NCBI GenBank assembly: GCA_910577015.1
Contig: CAJTKU010000005.1
Span: 62,001-126,000, forward strand
Direction: 5' to 3'
From: an uncultured Lachnospiraceae bacterium
Lineage (GTDB): Bacteria > Bacillota > Clostridia > Lachnospirales > Lachnospiraceae
Length of the DNA stretch: 64,000 nucleotides
In this document: positions 1 to 7,706 of the stretch, in pieces
Numbering within the stretch: the stretch's first letter is position 1
Layout of the letters: each line of letters starts with the position of its first letter
Translations under genes and position numbers: made by a program
Notes under the pieces: model-generated
Told to the model about the DNA's origin: nothing
The model's input: the letters and a program-made list of their open reading frames with translations, nothing else
Database searches by the model: none

Positions 1-67
1 TCCCGTGGGCGGCGGCGTATTTCTGCACATACCCGGCAATCTTTTTGATGAAATCCTGCTTTTCCAT
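1..67 (-). CDS. Phage endolysin, N-terminal fragment (cut by window edge)
   Basis: Only the first 22 codons are in the window. The reading begins at an ATG at 67, directly after the holin stop codon, with AAGG just upstream. The visible peptide starts MEKQDFIKKIAGYVQKYAAA, which resembles the beginning of glucosaminidase-type phage endolysins that cleave peptidoglycan. Its place behind a holin in the last visible late gene position agrees with a lysis role. The catalytic domain is outside the window, so the enzyme class is an inference. Confidence 0.6.
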   Translation of the reverse strand, partial: MEKQDFIKKIAGYVQKYAAAHG

Positions 68-70
68 TCC

Positions 71-313
71 TTACACTTCCTTTTCCGCATCCTCGATTTC
101 CACGCCTACTTCAATCCCGGCGTTGGCCGAATCTGTCAAGCCCTCGCCAATGATATAGGCCACAACGGATGCCCCGGCCATGATAAGTGCCGTTACCTGG
201 GCGGCGGTGTTTTTCGTCCCTCCCGTGGCAACAATCATCATAGAAACAAAGGAAGCTGCCGCCGTCCACAACTTACGGCTTGTAAGTTTCCTTACCCAAT
301 TTACATTTTTCAT
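71..313 (-). CDS. Putative phage holin
   Basis: An 80-residue protein with two hydrophobic stretches separated by a short polar segment (roughly residues 16-32 and 40-58) and an acidic tail, the usual plan of small Firmicute phage holins that open the membrane for the endolysin. I place the start at the ATG at 313 because GGAG lies nine bases upstream; an in-frame ATG at 349 has no comparable site. It sits between a small membrane protein gene and the endolysin start. Confidence 0.7.
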   Translation of the reverse strand: MKNVNWVRKLTSRKLWTAAASFVSMMIVATGGTKNTAAQVTALIMAGASVVAYIIGEGLTDSANAGIEVGVEIEDAEKEV

Positions 314-373
314 TGTCTGTTTCTCCTTTCGCTTTTCTTTTATTTCCAAACCCTTTTTGGGTGTGGATTCCTT

Positions 374-685
374 TTAATAAATCCCCCGGATGCCCTGCTC
401 CGTTAAGAAGTCCTTTTGTTCATGCTTTATTTCCCTGGCATACTGCAAGGCGGCTTCCGTTTCCCCGTTTGCGTGCCCGTTCTTTAGGGCCGTGGCGGTT
501 GCTTCCCCCAGTGAGATTGATGCCATCACGCTTTTAATGATTAAGACTTCGCTTTTCTCCCGGATTTTTTCTTTTTCCTCCGTTTCTTTCTGCTGCTTCT
601 TGATTTTCTCTTCAATGAGCCAAAAGCAGAAACCAGTTACCGCACTCGGAATACTCATTACAAGAATCAGTGTTTGTAAATCCAT
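374..685 (-). CDS. Small phage membrane/coiled-coil protein
   Basis: A 103-residue protein with one N-terminal transmembrane segment (TLILVMSIPSAVTGFCFWL), then a charged coiled-coil stretch rich in Lys and Glu. The start at 685 follows GGAGGG at an 8-base spacing; the frame is open to 751 but has no better site. It lies between the retroelement reverse transcriptase and the holin, so it could be a second lysis-cassette protein. I do not recognise the family. Confidence 0.55.
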   Translation of the reverse strand: MDLQTLILVMSIPSAVTGFCFWLIEEKIKKQQKETEEKEKIREKSEVLIIKSVMASISLGEATATALKNGHANGETEAALQYAREIKHEQKDFLTEQGIRGIY

Positions 686-751
686 TTTCTTACCCTCCAT
701 AAATAGCTTTATCCGTATCATACCGCCCATGGCGTTCAAATTCTGACCCAC

Positions 752-1804
752 TTATGCCGGAACCAAAAGGCCGCTTTCCCTCTGCTCCCACTCCCAAAAC
801 AGCAATTCATATTCTATGGCCTTTGTAACGTGGTAGGTGTCGGCGTGCCCCATGTGTCCCAGGCGGCTTTTATATTTCCGCTCAAAAGCTTCACGGTCTA
901 GTTCCCCGGCTTCCAGGTGCTTCACGTCATTTTTCAGCCGCCGGACGGATGCCTTTCTGACTTTCCTATATTCCGGGTGGTGGATATAGCCGCAAAAATC
1001 AATTCCATTTCCGGCATACAGAATGGTGCTTTTGGGATTCACATGCAATTTCATTTCCTCTTCCAAAAATTCTTCAATCCGTTTCACCCATTCCTTTAGC
1101 TGTGCCAGGTCCGGGGAAAGGATGATAAAATCATCCATGTATCGGATATAATACTTGATGTGCAAGGTATGTTTCACGAACTTGTCCAGGCGGTTCCCGT
1201 ACACATTGGCAAATAATTGGCTTGTGAGGTTCCCCACGGGGATTCCCACGCCATCCGGCAATATACCGTTCTTGTCAATGATGTCATCCATAAGGAAAAG
1301 GGCTTTCTTGTCCCCTATGTACCGCCTATTTTCCGTTTTCAGTTCATCATGTGGGATAGATGCAAAGTATTTACTTATATCCCCTTTAAAGCCATATAGC
1401 CGCAATTCCTCAACCGTCATCAATTCATACATCCATTGGTACAGTTGGTTGCTTGCGGCGTGCATCCCTTTCCCCTCACGGCACGCATAGGAATGGGTAT
1501 AGAACCTCTGTTCAAATACCGGCCCTATGGCATTTACAATCATGTGCTGCACCACTCTGTCATAGAACGGCAACGCCATGATAAGGCGTTCCTTTGGCTC
1601 CCATACCTTGAAAACGGTATATTCCCCCTGCTTATAGGTGAGGTTCTCCAATTCCTCACACGCCCTAAATAGTTCATCCTCCTTTGACATGGAAAATGCC
1701 AATACCTCTTCATGGAACCGCTTGTTTGCTGCGGCTTTCTTGAATGATGTATTGGCATTGTCAAAGGTATACATTTTTTCATGTAACCCTTTAACTGTTT
1801 TCAT
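752..1804 (-). CDS. brt: Diversity-generating retroelement reverse transcriptase
   Basis: A 350-residue reverse transcriptase. The palm motifs are visible: motif A around GDISKYFASI (Asp142), motif B GIPVGNLTSQ (187-196), whose SQ ending is typical of DGR enzymes, and the catalytic YMDD (222-225). It is the last gene of the cassette target-Avd-template repeat-RT, the standard DGR order. In this family the enzyme copies the template-repeat RNA with frequent errors at adenines, and the cDNA replaces the variable repeat of the target. The sequence looks intact, with no stop or frameshift. Confidence 0.95.
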   Translation of the reverse strand: MKTVKGLHEKMYTFDNANTSFKKAAANKRFHEEVLAFSMSKEDELFRACEELENLTYKQGEYTVFKVWEPKERLIMALPFYDRVVQHMIVNAIGPVFEQRFYTHSYACREGKGMHAASNQLYQWMYELMTVEELRLYGFKGDISKYFASIPHDELKTENRRYIGDKKALFLMDDIIDKNGILPDGVGIPVGNLTSQLFANVYGNRLDKFVKHTLHIKYYIRYMDDFIILSPDLAQLKEWVKRIEEFLEEEMKLHVNPKSTILYAGNGIDFCGYIHHPEYRKVRKASVRRLKNDVKHLEAGELDREAFERKYKSRLGHMGHADTYHVTKAIEYELLFWEWEQRESGLLVPA

Positions 1805-1963
1805 TTTGCCCTACCAATTTTCAAATATTCTTCTACTCAAAAGGCGGTGCCTTTTCTATTTTGTCCGGACAGGACGCCGGAACGGGAAAACCGTCTGACT
1901 TATCAGAATGATTGATAAATCTTGCTAGTAGCCCATAGGCCCCTAAGTCTGCAAAGTTGATTA

Positions 1964-2090
1964 GTCACACACGCACCACACGCCAATGTTCGTGTTCACG
2001 TTCCACGGAACATTGTTGCAATTGACGGCCCGTGAACCGCAATGCACGCCGTTGTTCCAATTGCCGCCGCCAATGAGGGCGTGCAAGCCC
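1964..2090 (-). repeat. DGR template repeat (TR)
   Basis: This 127-bp stretch aligns without gaps to the 3' end of the target gene (2586-2712). Fifteen positions differ, and every one is an adenine in the TR on the coding strand (T on the plus strand). The TR holds about 25 adenines. Read in the target frame it is rich in AAC/AAT Asn codons, the codon type most diversified by A substitution. It lies between avd and the RT gene in an untranslated part of the cassette. Confidence 0.95.
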
Positions 2091-2129
2091 GGCCGGGTGC
2101 GAATTAACAGTTTCCCCAAAATTCATTCC

Positions 2130-2525
2130 TTATTTCCATTTTCCGTCTTTCACGGCCCCGATAATGCCGCCCAATATCTTCCCTACCTCTGCCAGTTTCC
2201 GGCTTGCCACTTCGTATCGGTGTTTGTTCACCGCCGAATATTTCAAGTCAAACGCAAGCCGAATCAGCACCCGTATAAATTCCAGTTCCACGTCCGCCGC
2301 ATATATATGGCTTTTCGTTCCCGTCTTTCTGAACCGTATTATGTCCTTTACCAGTTCAAAAAGTGACTGCTTTATGTATAGCTGCAATGCGAACTTTTCA
2401 AACTTCGGAAGCTGTCCTAAGATTGGAAAGATATAAACCAGGAAATCATAAACTTTTTGGAATAGTTTCATGCTTTCCATGAAACCGTTTGTTTGCTTGT
2501 TTTCTGTTTCTTTTTCTTGGGCCAT
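2130..2525 (-). CDS. avd: DGR accessory protein Avd
   Basis: A 131-residue mostly helical basic protein with the segments FEKFALQLYIKQSLFELV and later KYSAVNKHRYE, matching the Avd four-helix bundle family that forms pentamers and binds the RT and template RNA. It sits between the target gene and the template repeat, the usual position. Known family function: required for retrohoming in the Bordetella phage model. That it does so here is inferred. Confidence 0.9.
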   Translation of the reverse strand: MAQEKETENKQTNGFMESMKLFQKVYDFLVYIFPILGQLPKFEKFALQLYIKQSLFELVKDIIRFRKTGTKSHIYAADVELEFIRVLIRLAFDLKYSAVNKHRYEVASRKLAEVGKILGGIIGAVKDGKWK

Positions 2526-2547
2526 TTCTCCATCCCTTTACAAGTCG

Positions 2548-2569
2548 GGGTTGGGCTTTCGCCCACCCC
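2548..2569 (-). promoter_or_regulatory. DGR hairpin downstream of the variable repeat
   Basis: A 9-bp stem with one mismatch (2548-2556 with 2561-2569) closes a four-base loop that reads GAAA on the coding strand. It starts 8 bases after the target stop codon. In Bordetella phage BPP-1 a GC-rich stem with a tetraloop in this place helps target-site recognition, and the resemblance in place, size and loop suggests the same role. Confidence 0.65.
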
Positions 2570-2576
2570 AACAGAT

Positions 2577-3677
2577 TTACAGACTGTCACACACGCACCA
2601 CACGCCAACGTTCGCGCCCACGTACCACGGAACACTGCTGCAATTGACGGCCCGCGAACCGCAACGCACGCCGTAGTCCCAAAGGCCGCCGCCAAGGAGG
2701 GCGCGCAAGCCCGTACTGTTCGCCATATACGCCTGGCCGTAACCGTTGCCTAACACATTATGCCACGCCCAGGATGTCCCCGTTGGGTCATGTAACAGTT
2801 CAACCAACCATTTCCACACGTTCCCCACCAGGTCACATATATTTAAGGCACTCACGGCGTTTGCAATGTTCCCAACGGCGGTTCTTGCCTTGTTGGCGGT
2901 TGCCGTCCACCCGTTTGTGTTGGAATCATCCAACCCCTGGGGGCTTCCGTCTGCTGCCACGGTAAATTCCATGTAATCCGGCAGACGCTTCCCCACACGC
3001 CTTGCCCTTTCCCCTGCAATATACCAGTTAAGGCCCTCCGTACCCGTGATAGGCGTGCCGCAATAGACAGACTGTAATCCATTGGCCCCGTCATCACTGG
3101 AAAGGTAGATGTCACCCCATAAAGCGTTCCCCAGGTATACCATGCCGGACGGGTCACATTTAGGGCGGTGCTTCGTGGTCCATACGGAATTTGGGATAAT
3201 ATCCACACGGGTATTCCCCTCCCATCCGGCACCCCTTACCGCCCCGGATGTATTGATTGGCCTGCCGTATTCGTCCGTATTCCTCACACGGCCATAATGG
3301 AATCCGCCAATCTTCCGGGTGTTGGTATCGTCCCATCCCTCGCCGTCCGGGAACGTGGAATTTAACGAAATCAAATACTGTTCGTCCTGGTCATCCGTTC
3401 CCGGGTCACAAATATAGATATAATAATCATTGCCATGTGCAAAATCGCTTCCCTGGTCCAGATTTTCCTTTGTAAGTATGGTTTCCGCCGTCTTGAACAC
3501 GGACGTTTCACCCACCGCAATCACGCATCCGCCAATGACTGTGATTTCTCCCCGTCCGCTGTACTGGATGTACGCCTTGTCCGGGGCCACAATATCAGAA
3601 ATGGCCGCCATCTTTGCAACGGTAATCTTCGCCCGTTCATCCAACATATTTTCATCATACACAAATAATCTGCTCAC
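2577..3677 (-). CDS. DGR-diversified tail protein with C-type lectin (FGE-like) fold
   Basis: A 366-residue protein, probably a receptor-binding part of the tail. The first 100 residues look like a virion-attachment region. The C-terminal half carries formylglycine-generating-enzyme/C-lectin signatures such as RLPDYMEF and LVGNVWKW, and ends in a GVRC-type core strand. Residues about 323-364 are the variable repeat. Compared with the template, Asn codons have become Leu, Asp, Tyr, Ser and Gly, while the Gly, Trp and Cys framework is kept. The start overlaps the previous gene's stop by 4 bases, implying coupled translation. Confidence 0.93.
   Translation of the reverse strand: MSRLFVYDENMLDERAKITVAKMAAISDIVAPDKAYIQYSGRGEITVIGGCVIAVGETSVFKTAETILTKENLDQGSDFAHGNDYYIYICDPGTDDQDEQYLISLNSTFPDGEGWDDTNTRKIGGFHYGRVRNTDEYGRPINTSGAVRGAGWEGNTRVDIIPNSVWTTKHRPKCDPSGMVYLGNALWGDIYLSSDDGANGLQSVYCGTPITGTEGLNWYIAGERARRVGKRLPDYMEFTVAADGSPQGLDDSNTNGWTATANKARTAVGNIANAVSALNICDLVGNVWKWLVELLHDPTGTSWAWHNVLGNGYGQAYMANSTGLRALLGGGLWDYGVRCGSRAVNCSSVPWYVGANVGVWCVCDSL
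2586..2712 (-). repeat. DGR variable repeat (VR)
   Basis: The recipient copy of the 127-bp repeat, inside the 3' end of the target gene. On the plus strand the 15 differences from the template are T to C (10), T to A (3) and T to G (2); nothing else changes. The last 22 or more bases on the coding strand, next to the stop codon, are identical to the template, as expected for the region where cDNA synthesis begins. Confidence 0.95.
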
Positions 3678-4186
3678 GCTTCCAATTCTCCTTTCATTTC
3701 CTCTACTTCCTCCCTGGAAATCCCCAGGCGGTCATAGAACGTCACCGCCGCCGGGATGCCGATTTCCATTGTGCCGATATTCACGGCTTTGGAAAGGTTC
3801 AGTATAGTGTGGGTTGTGGTATTCTGCTGCCCTGCTGCCGCCTGGCCGCTTCCCGTGCCCTCCCTTGCCGCTTCCTGGCCCTCTGTGGCGGCGTTTTCCG
3901 TGTCGGTGGTATGTTTATCCACCTCCACCGTTTCAACGCTCTGTATGGTCGGATAAACCGCCCCGTTTTTGACCCTCTGCCCTGCTGCCGCTTCGGCACA
4001 AAACATGATTGTGACCGCCTTTCTGTCCTCTGACAGATTGATGACCGGGCACATAATCCAGTTCTGATTTTCCAGTTTCGCCACGGCTTCCAACCAATCC
4101 GACTTTTTAAGGCTCCCTTTCTTCGCCATCTTGAACGTGTTTACCAGGTCCGACTTTGTTTTGATTACTTTAGGAAATCCTTTCAT
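3674..4186 (-). CDS. Phage protein of tail-fibre region, unknown function
   Basis: A 170-residue protein beginning MKGFPKVIKTKSDLVNTF. Its N-terminal half recalls a family found next to tail-fibre genes in Clostridia prophages. The middle is a low-complexity Ala/Gln/Gly/Thr linker, followed by a conserved-looking C-terminal end. It directly precedes the DGR target and overlaps it by 4 bases, so a role in tail-fibre structure or assembly is plausible. Not proven from sequence. Confidence 0.6.
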   Translation of the reverse strand: MKGFPKVIKTKSDLVNTFKMAKKGSLKKSDWLEAVAKLENQNWIMCPVINLSEDRKAVTIMFCAEAAAGQRVKNGAVYPTIQSVETVEVDKHTTDTENAATEGQEAAREGTGSGQAAAGQQNTTTHTILNLSKAVNIGTMEIGIPAAVTFYDRLGISREEVEEMKGELEA

Positions 4187-4206
4187 CCTCTTACCTCACT
4201 TTCTTT

Positions 4207-5682
4207 TTAACTTAATATATGGGTTCCAATATAGTTGCCTATATAGGCCATATTGGCGCACTCACGCAAGGAAATGGTCATTGTATGCCCTGGCGGCATA
4301 TGGTCCACATTTCCAACGGAAAACGTCCTTGGTATTGGCATCACGGCTTCCATATCCGTTTCCATGATATAGTCCCCGGCTTCCTGGATATGGAAGCCAA
4401 CGCCGCTTTCCGAAACCGCCGCCGTCTGCACCCTCCCCGTTGTGGTGTTGGTAAGCGTGAGGGTAACGGCTCCCTGGATGCTCTCCAACAGATAGGCTAT
4501 ATAAAGCCTTACCGTCTGCCTTTGTATATAGGCACCCATATAGTTTCCGATATAGCCCCTATCCGCCCCGTCACGCAAGGAAACGGTCATTGTGTGCATC
4601 AGGTCCACATTGTCAACGGAAAATCTGTTAGGCGTTGCCACAACGCCCCCTTTGTTGGTCCTCACGGTATAGTCCCCGGCTTCCGTGATGTAAAACCCAA
4701 TGCCGCTTTCCGTGAAATCCGCCGTCTGGATGCTCCCCGTTATGGTGTTGGTAAGCGTGAGGGTAACGGCTCCCTGGATGCTCTCCAGACGGTAGGCAAT
4801 CCATAGCTTGAACGCCATGTTATGGACTTTCTTTCTAAGGCCGTCAATCTGCAACTGCAATTTCCCGGCCACGTCCCCGGCAAGTTCATCCTGCTTTCCC
4901 TGGAACCACTTTTCCCATTCCGCCGCCTGGGTTTCCATGAAATCCTTTGTCATCCCGGCGTATTCTTCCATAAAGGAAAGACGGTCTTTTTCCATTGCCT
5001 TTTTCTCTTTGGCAAGCCAGGCATTGAACTGTTCTAAATCAGCTTCCCGGCCATCCATGAAATCCCGGATAAGTTCGGTATACTCTTTCACAAAAGCGGC
5101 GTGGTCTTTTTCCATTGCCTTTTTTACCTCTGTGAACCAGGCGTTGAACTGTGAAAGGAATTGTGAGAAATCCAGTTCCTTGAACTGTGAAGCCACAAAC
5201 CCACACACGGAATCATCCGCCCTTTCGTCTGTTATGTCTGCCTGGGTAATTGCCACCGCCCCGGCCCTCACATAGACACGGGCCAGGCTCTTTTCCTGGA
5301 TTACATCATTGTTTATCAGCCCCGGCGGCTGCGGCTTGCTTGAAAATGCACCCTCCCGGATAAAAATACTTGGTCTGCGCTCCGTTTCATCATTCCGCAC
5401 AATCACCCGGTCAATCCTGGGAAGTGTTCCGCTTGCCTGGCTCACGGTAAGCGGCAGGACGGCGGTATTGTGTATGGTGTGAAGATTGATATATGCGTAC
5501 CCTTTGCGGCTTCCACCGTCCACCCTTACTTCCATCCCGTCCCCTGCCGTGACCTGCAAATGGCCGTACACAACGCCCTCTTTGTAGAAAGGCGCTTTAT
5601 CTTCGTTCATGTCCTGGCCGTTGTATCTGCGCTCCTTATCGTTTAAATCCGTGGCGTTGTAGAAGAAACCCCTTACTGCCAT
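4207..5682 (-). CDS. Baseplate/receptor-binding-region tail protein
   Basis: A 491-residue protein starting MAVRGFFYNATDLNDKERRY, a common opening of Clostridia phage baseplate upper proteins. Residues 170-270 form a coiled-coil region with three diverged copies of an AWF..KKAMEKD-type unit. The C-terminus contains two copies of a roughly 95-residue domain, each with a TLTLTNT strand followed by a GDY segment (about 297-395 and 397-491). The second may have arisen by duplication. It sits upstream of the fibre genes, consistent with the tip of the tail. Confidence 0.7.
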   Translation of the reverse strand: MAVRGFFYNATDLNDKERRYNGQDMNEDKAPFYKEGVVYGHLQVTAGDGMEVRVDGGSRKGYAYINLHTIHNTAVLPLTVSQASGTLPRIDRVIVRNDETERRPSIFIREGAFSSKPQPPGLINNDVIQEKSLARVYVRAGAVAITQADITDERADDSVCGFVASQFKELDFSQFLSQFNAWFTEVKKAMEKDHAAFVKEYTELIRDFMDGREADLEQFNAWLAKEKKAMEKDRLSFMEEYAGMTKDFMETQAAEWEKWFQGKQDELAGDVAGKLQLQIDGLRKKVHNMAFKLWIAYRLESIQGAVTLTLTNTITGSIQTADFTESGIGFYITEAGDYTVRTNKGGVVATPNRFSVDNVDLMHTMTVSLRDGADRGYIGNYMGAYIQRQTVRLYIAYLLESIQGAVTLTLTNTTTGRVQTAAVSESGVGFHIQEAGDYIMETDMEAVMPIPRTFSVGNVDHMPPGHTMTISLRECANMAYIGNYIGTHILS

Positions 5683-5701
5683 TGTCTTTTCCTCCTTTCC
5701 T

Positions 5702-6748
5702 CTAATCGTCCCATTTTATTGCCGTTGGCAGGGCATCCCCAAACGTGGGGACAACATACACCCCCCCGTATTCGTAAACCTCGCAAAGTTCCGTTATCCT
5801 AAGATTCTGTGACGTGCCCCATTTTTTCTTCTTGACTGTCACAACGTCCCCCAGGTCATAATCCTTTTGGTAGGTGAAATTCACGTCCGCTTCGGCTTCA
5901 GCTTCAAAGTTTTCAAATACCTTGTTTTCGTTTAGGTATTCCTGCCCCCTGGTCCGCAATGCGGCCATGTATGCCGCTTCCGTCATTTCATCCTTGTTTA
6001 TGTCCTTTGCATCCAGGAACACTTCCCGTAAGTCAAAACCGCTGCCGCCGCCCACGGTCACATAGACACGGTTTAACCCCTCCCCGGCCCCTCCCACAAT
6101 TACCTTGGTTTTCATGCTTTCGTCACTGTAATTATGCTTTGCCTGGTTCAGATTATCATAGCTTTCCGAAAAGATGACCCTTGGATTCTTCCCTTGTGCC
6201 TGGGTTCTGTCTATGCCCTTGTAGGTTTCAAAGGTCATGGTCTTTTTCTTGAAATCCGGCACCACACGGAACCCTATTTCCGCATACCTCGCCAGTTTGG
6301 TGAGGTATTCCAGGACGTTCTTGTAAGTGGCCTGGAACTGTATTTTTGTCTTGTCCCCGGTCCCCTCCGCAATCTGCAATAGGGGGACTGCTGCCATCCT
6401 GCCCAACATAAAGCGCATGGCATCTTCCACGGTTCCACTGTAATTGAAAAGCGGCCCGGTCAGACGGTCCCCCAGGTACACGGGCAGGAACTTCCCGTTC
6501 CTGGTAATCTCATTTACAAGCGTGCTTTCCTCTTCCGTCTGGTCCCCCCGTATCACGGCGGCTTCCAGTTTGTTGTCCCCTTTGGCAATGACGTTCCCAG
6601 GCTTCAAAAGCCTAAGATTTTCCGCCGTCACCGGGCAATGAAGTTCAAATGTCCCACATTCATAATATTTTCTGTGCCACTGTAGGGACGTGTGGTTCTC
6701 AATGTGCCCCAACCGTCTAAGGCTGCGGTCATAGACGTGTATTTCCAT
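5702..6748 (-). CDS. Siphovirus Gp37-like tail-tip protein
   Basis: A 348-residue protein matching the ReqiPepy6 Gp37-like family of baseplate hub/tail-associated proteins. It opens with a YDRSLRRLGHIENHTSL strand and later has SFTYQKDYDLGDVV-like segments (here FTYQKDYDLGDVVTV). Order tape measure-Dit-Gp37-like is the classical siphovirus tail-tip order. It starts 3 bases from the previous stop, suggesting coupled translation. Confidence 0.75.
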   Translation of the reverse strand: MEIHVYDRSLRRLGHIENHTSLQWHRKYYECGTFELHCPVTAENLRLLKPGNVIAKGDNKLEAAVIRGDQTEEESTLVNEITRNGKFLPVYLGDRLTGPLFNYSGTVEDAMRFMLGRMAAVPLLQIAEGTGDKTKIQFQATYKNVLEYLTKLARYAEIGFRVVPDFKKKTMTFETYKGIDRTQAQGKNPRVIFSESYDNLNQAKHNYSDESMKTKVIVGGAGEGLNRVYVTVGGGSGFDLREVFLDAKDINKDEMTEAAYMAALRTRGQEYLNENKVFENFEAEAEADVNFTYQKDYDLGDVVTVKKKKWGTSQNLRITELCEVYEYGGVYVVPTFGDALPTAIKWDD

Positions 6749-6750
6749 TC

Positions 6751-7701
6751 CTACACCCCCAAATATGAAATTCTGTAATATACGGATATGGAAAGATAGT
6801 TCACGCCCTCATCCGCCGAATAGGTAAGGGTGTTTGTCCCATCCTGCAACTGTATAAAGTCCCCATCTTCATCCAGGTATTCGTTTATCACGGTTCCGTA
6901 CCGTTCAATCACGGCATCCCAATCAATCACCCCATAATTGTTTTTATGGTTCTCAATCTCCGCCTGGGTCACGCCGTCCAAAAGGTATATGTTCTTTTTC
7001 CCGGTATAAGTGTTTATGATGACGTACTGGCCGGATGCCATGGTGAAATTGTTCTCCGTATATCCAACCTTTGTAAATTCTCCGCTTTCGGCATGGTATA
7101 TGGCCGGGTTCTTCACGGCACCGTCCGCATGGAAGATTACCACAATGCCGATATTGTCGGCTCCGCTGTCATTTTCAATTTCCTTTACCAATTCAGCTTC
7201 CCGGTGCCCAAATATAACGCCCTCTTCCGGGAAGCACGCCGGGAAAAAGAAATCACTCACCCATGATGCCATCACCACTTCAATGTCTGCCAGGTCCTTG
7301 AAATACGGGTCCGTGCATTTTAGGGAAATGGTATAGTCACGCACCACGCCCGTTGTGGCTCCCGGCAGGATGTTTTCAACCTCATAATCAATGGTCTTGG
7401 CTTCCCCGTCCTCTATGTACTGCATGGTCCCGATCCGTTTTATGGGGAACGTGCGGTATAAAAGGTTTCGGTTCTCCTTATAGTCCCCATCCATTTCCAC
7501 GGTCAGCACAATGTTTCTTTCCTTTGCCGTGGCTCCCTGGTAGGTGCTGCCGTCCGTGGTGGTGTTCTCGCTTGTTACCACGTTGCTTTCTATCCCGTAT
7601 ATGCCCTCTATGTCTACCAGGTGGAACGGGGTAAACCCGTCCCAGGTAAAGGTCAATGCCACGTTCTTATCGCTTGTGCATATCACTTTAATGTCCGACA
7701 C
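6751..7701 (-). CDS. Distal tail protein (Dit family)
   Basis: A 316-residue protein with the N-terminal half of the siphovirus tail (Dit) family, including FHLVDIEGIYG, RNIVLTVEMDG and YRTFPIKRIGTMQY. In this family the protein forms the hexameric ring joining tail tube and baseplate. It lies immediately downstream of the tape measure gene, its normal place. Confidence 0.8.
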   Translation of the reverse strand: MSDIKVICTSDKNVALTFTWDGFTPFHLVDIEGIYGIESNVVTSENTTTDGSTYQGATAKERNIVLTVEMDGDYKENRNLLYRTFPIKRIGTMQYIEDGEAKTIDYEVENILPGATTGVVRDYTISLKCTDPYFKDLADIEVVMASWVSDFFFPACFPEEGVIFGHREAELVKEIENDSGADNIGIVVIFHADGAVKNPAIYHAESGEFTKVGYTENNFTMASGQYVIINTYTGKKNIYLLDGVTQAEIENHKNNYGVIDWDAVIERYGTVINEYLDEDGDFIQLQDGTNTLTYSADEGVNYLSISVYYRISYLGV

Positions 7702-7706
7702 TGGAT

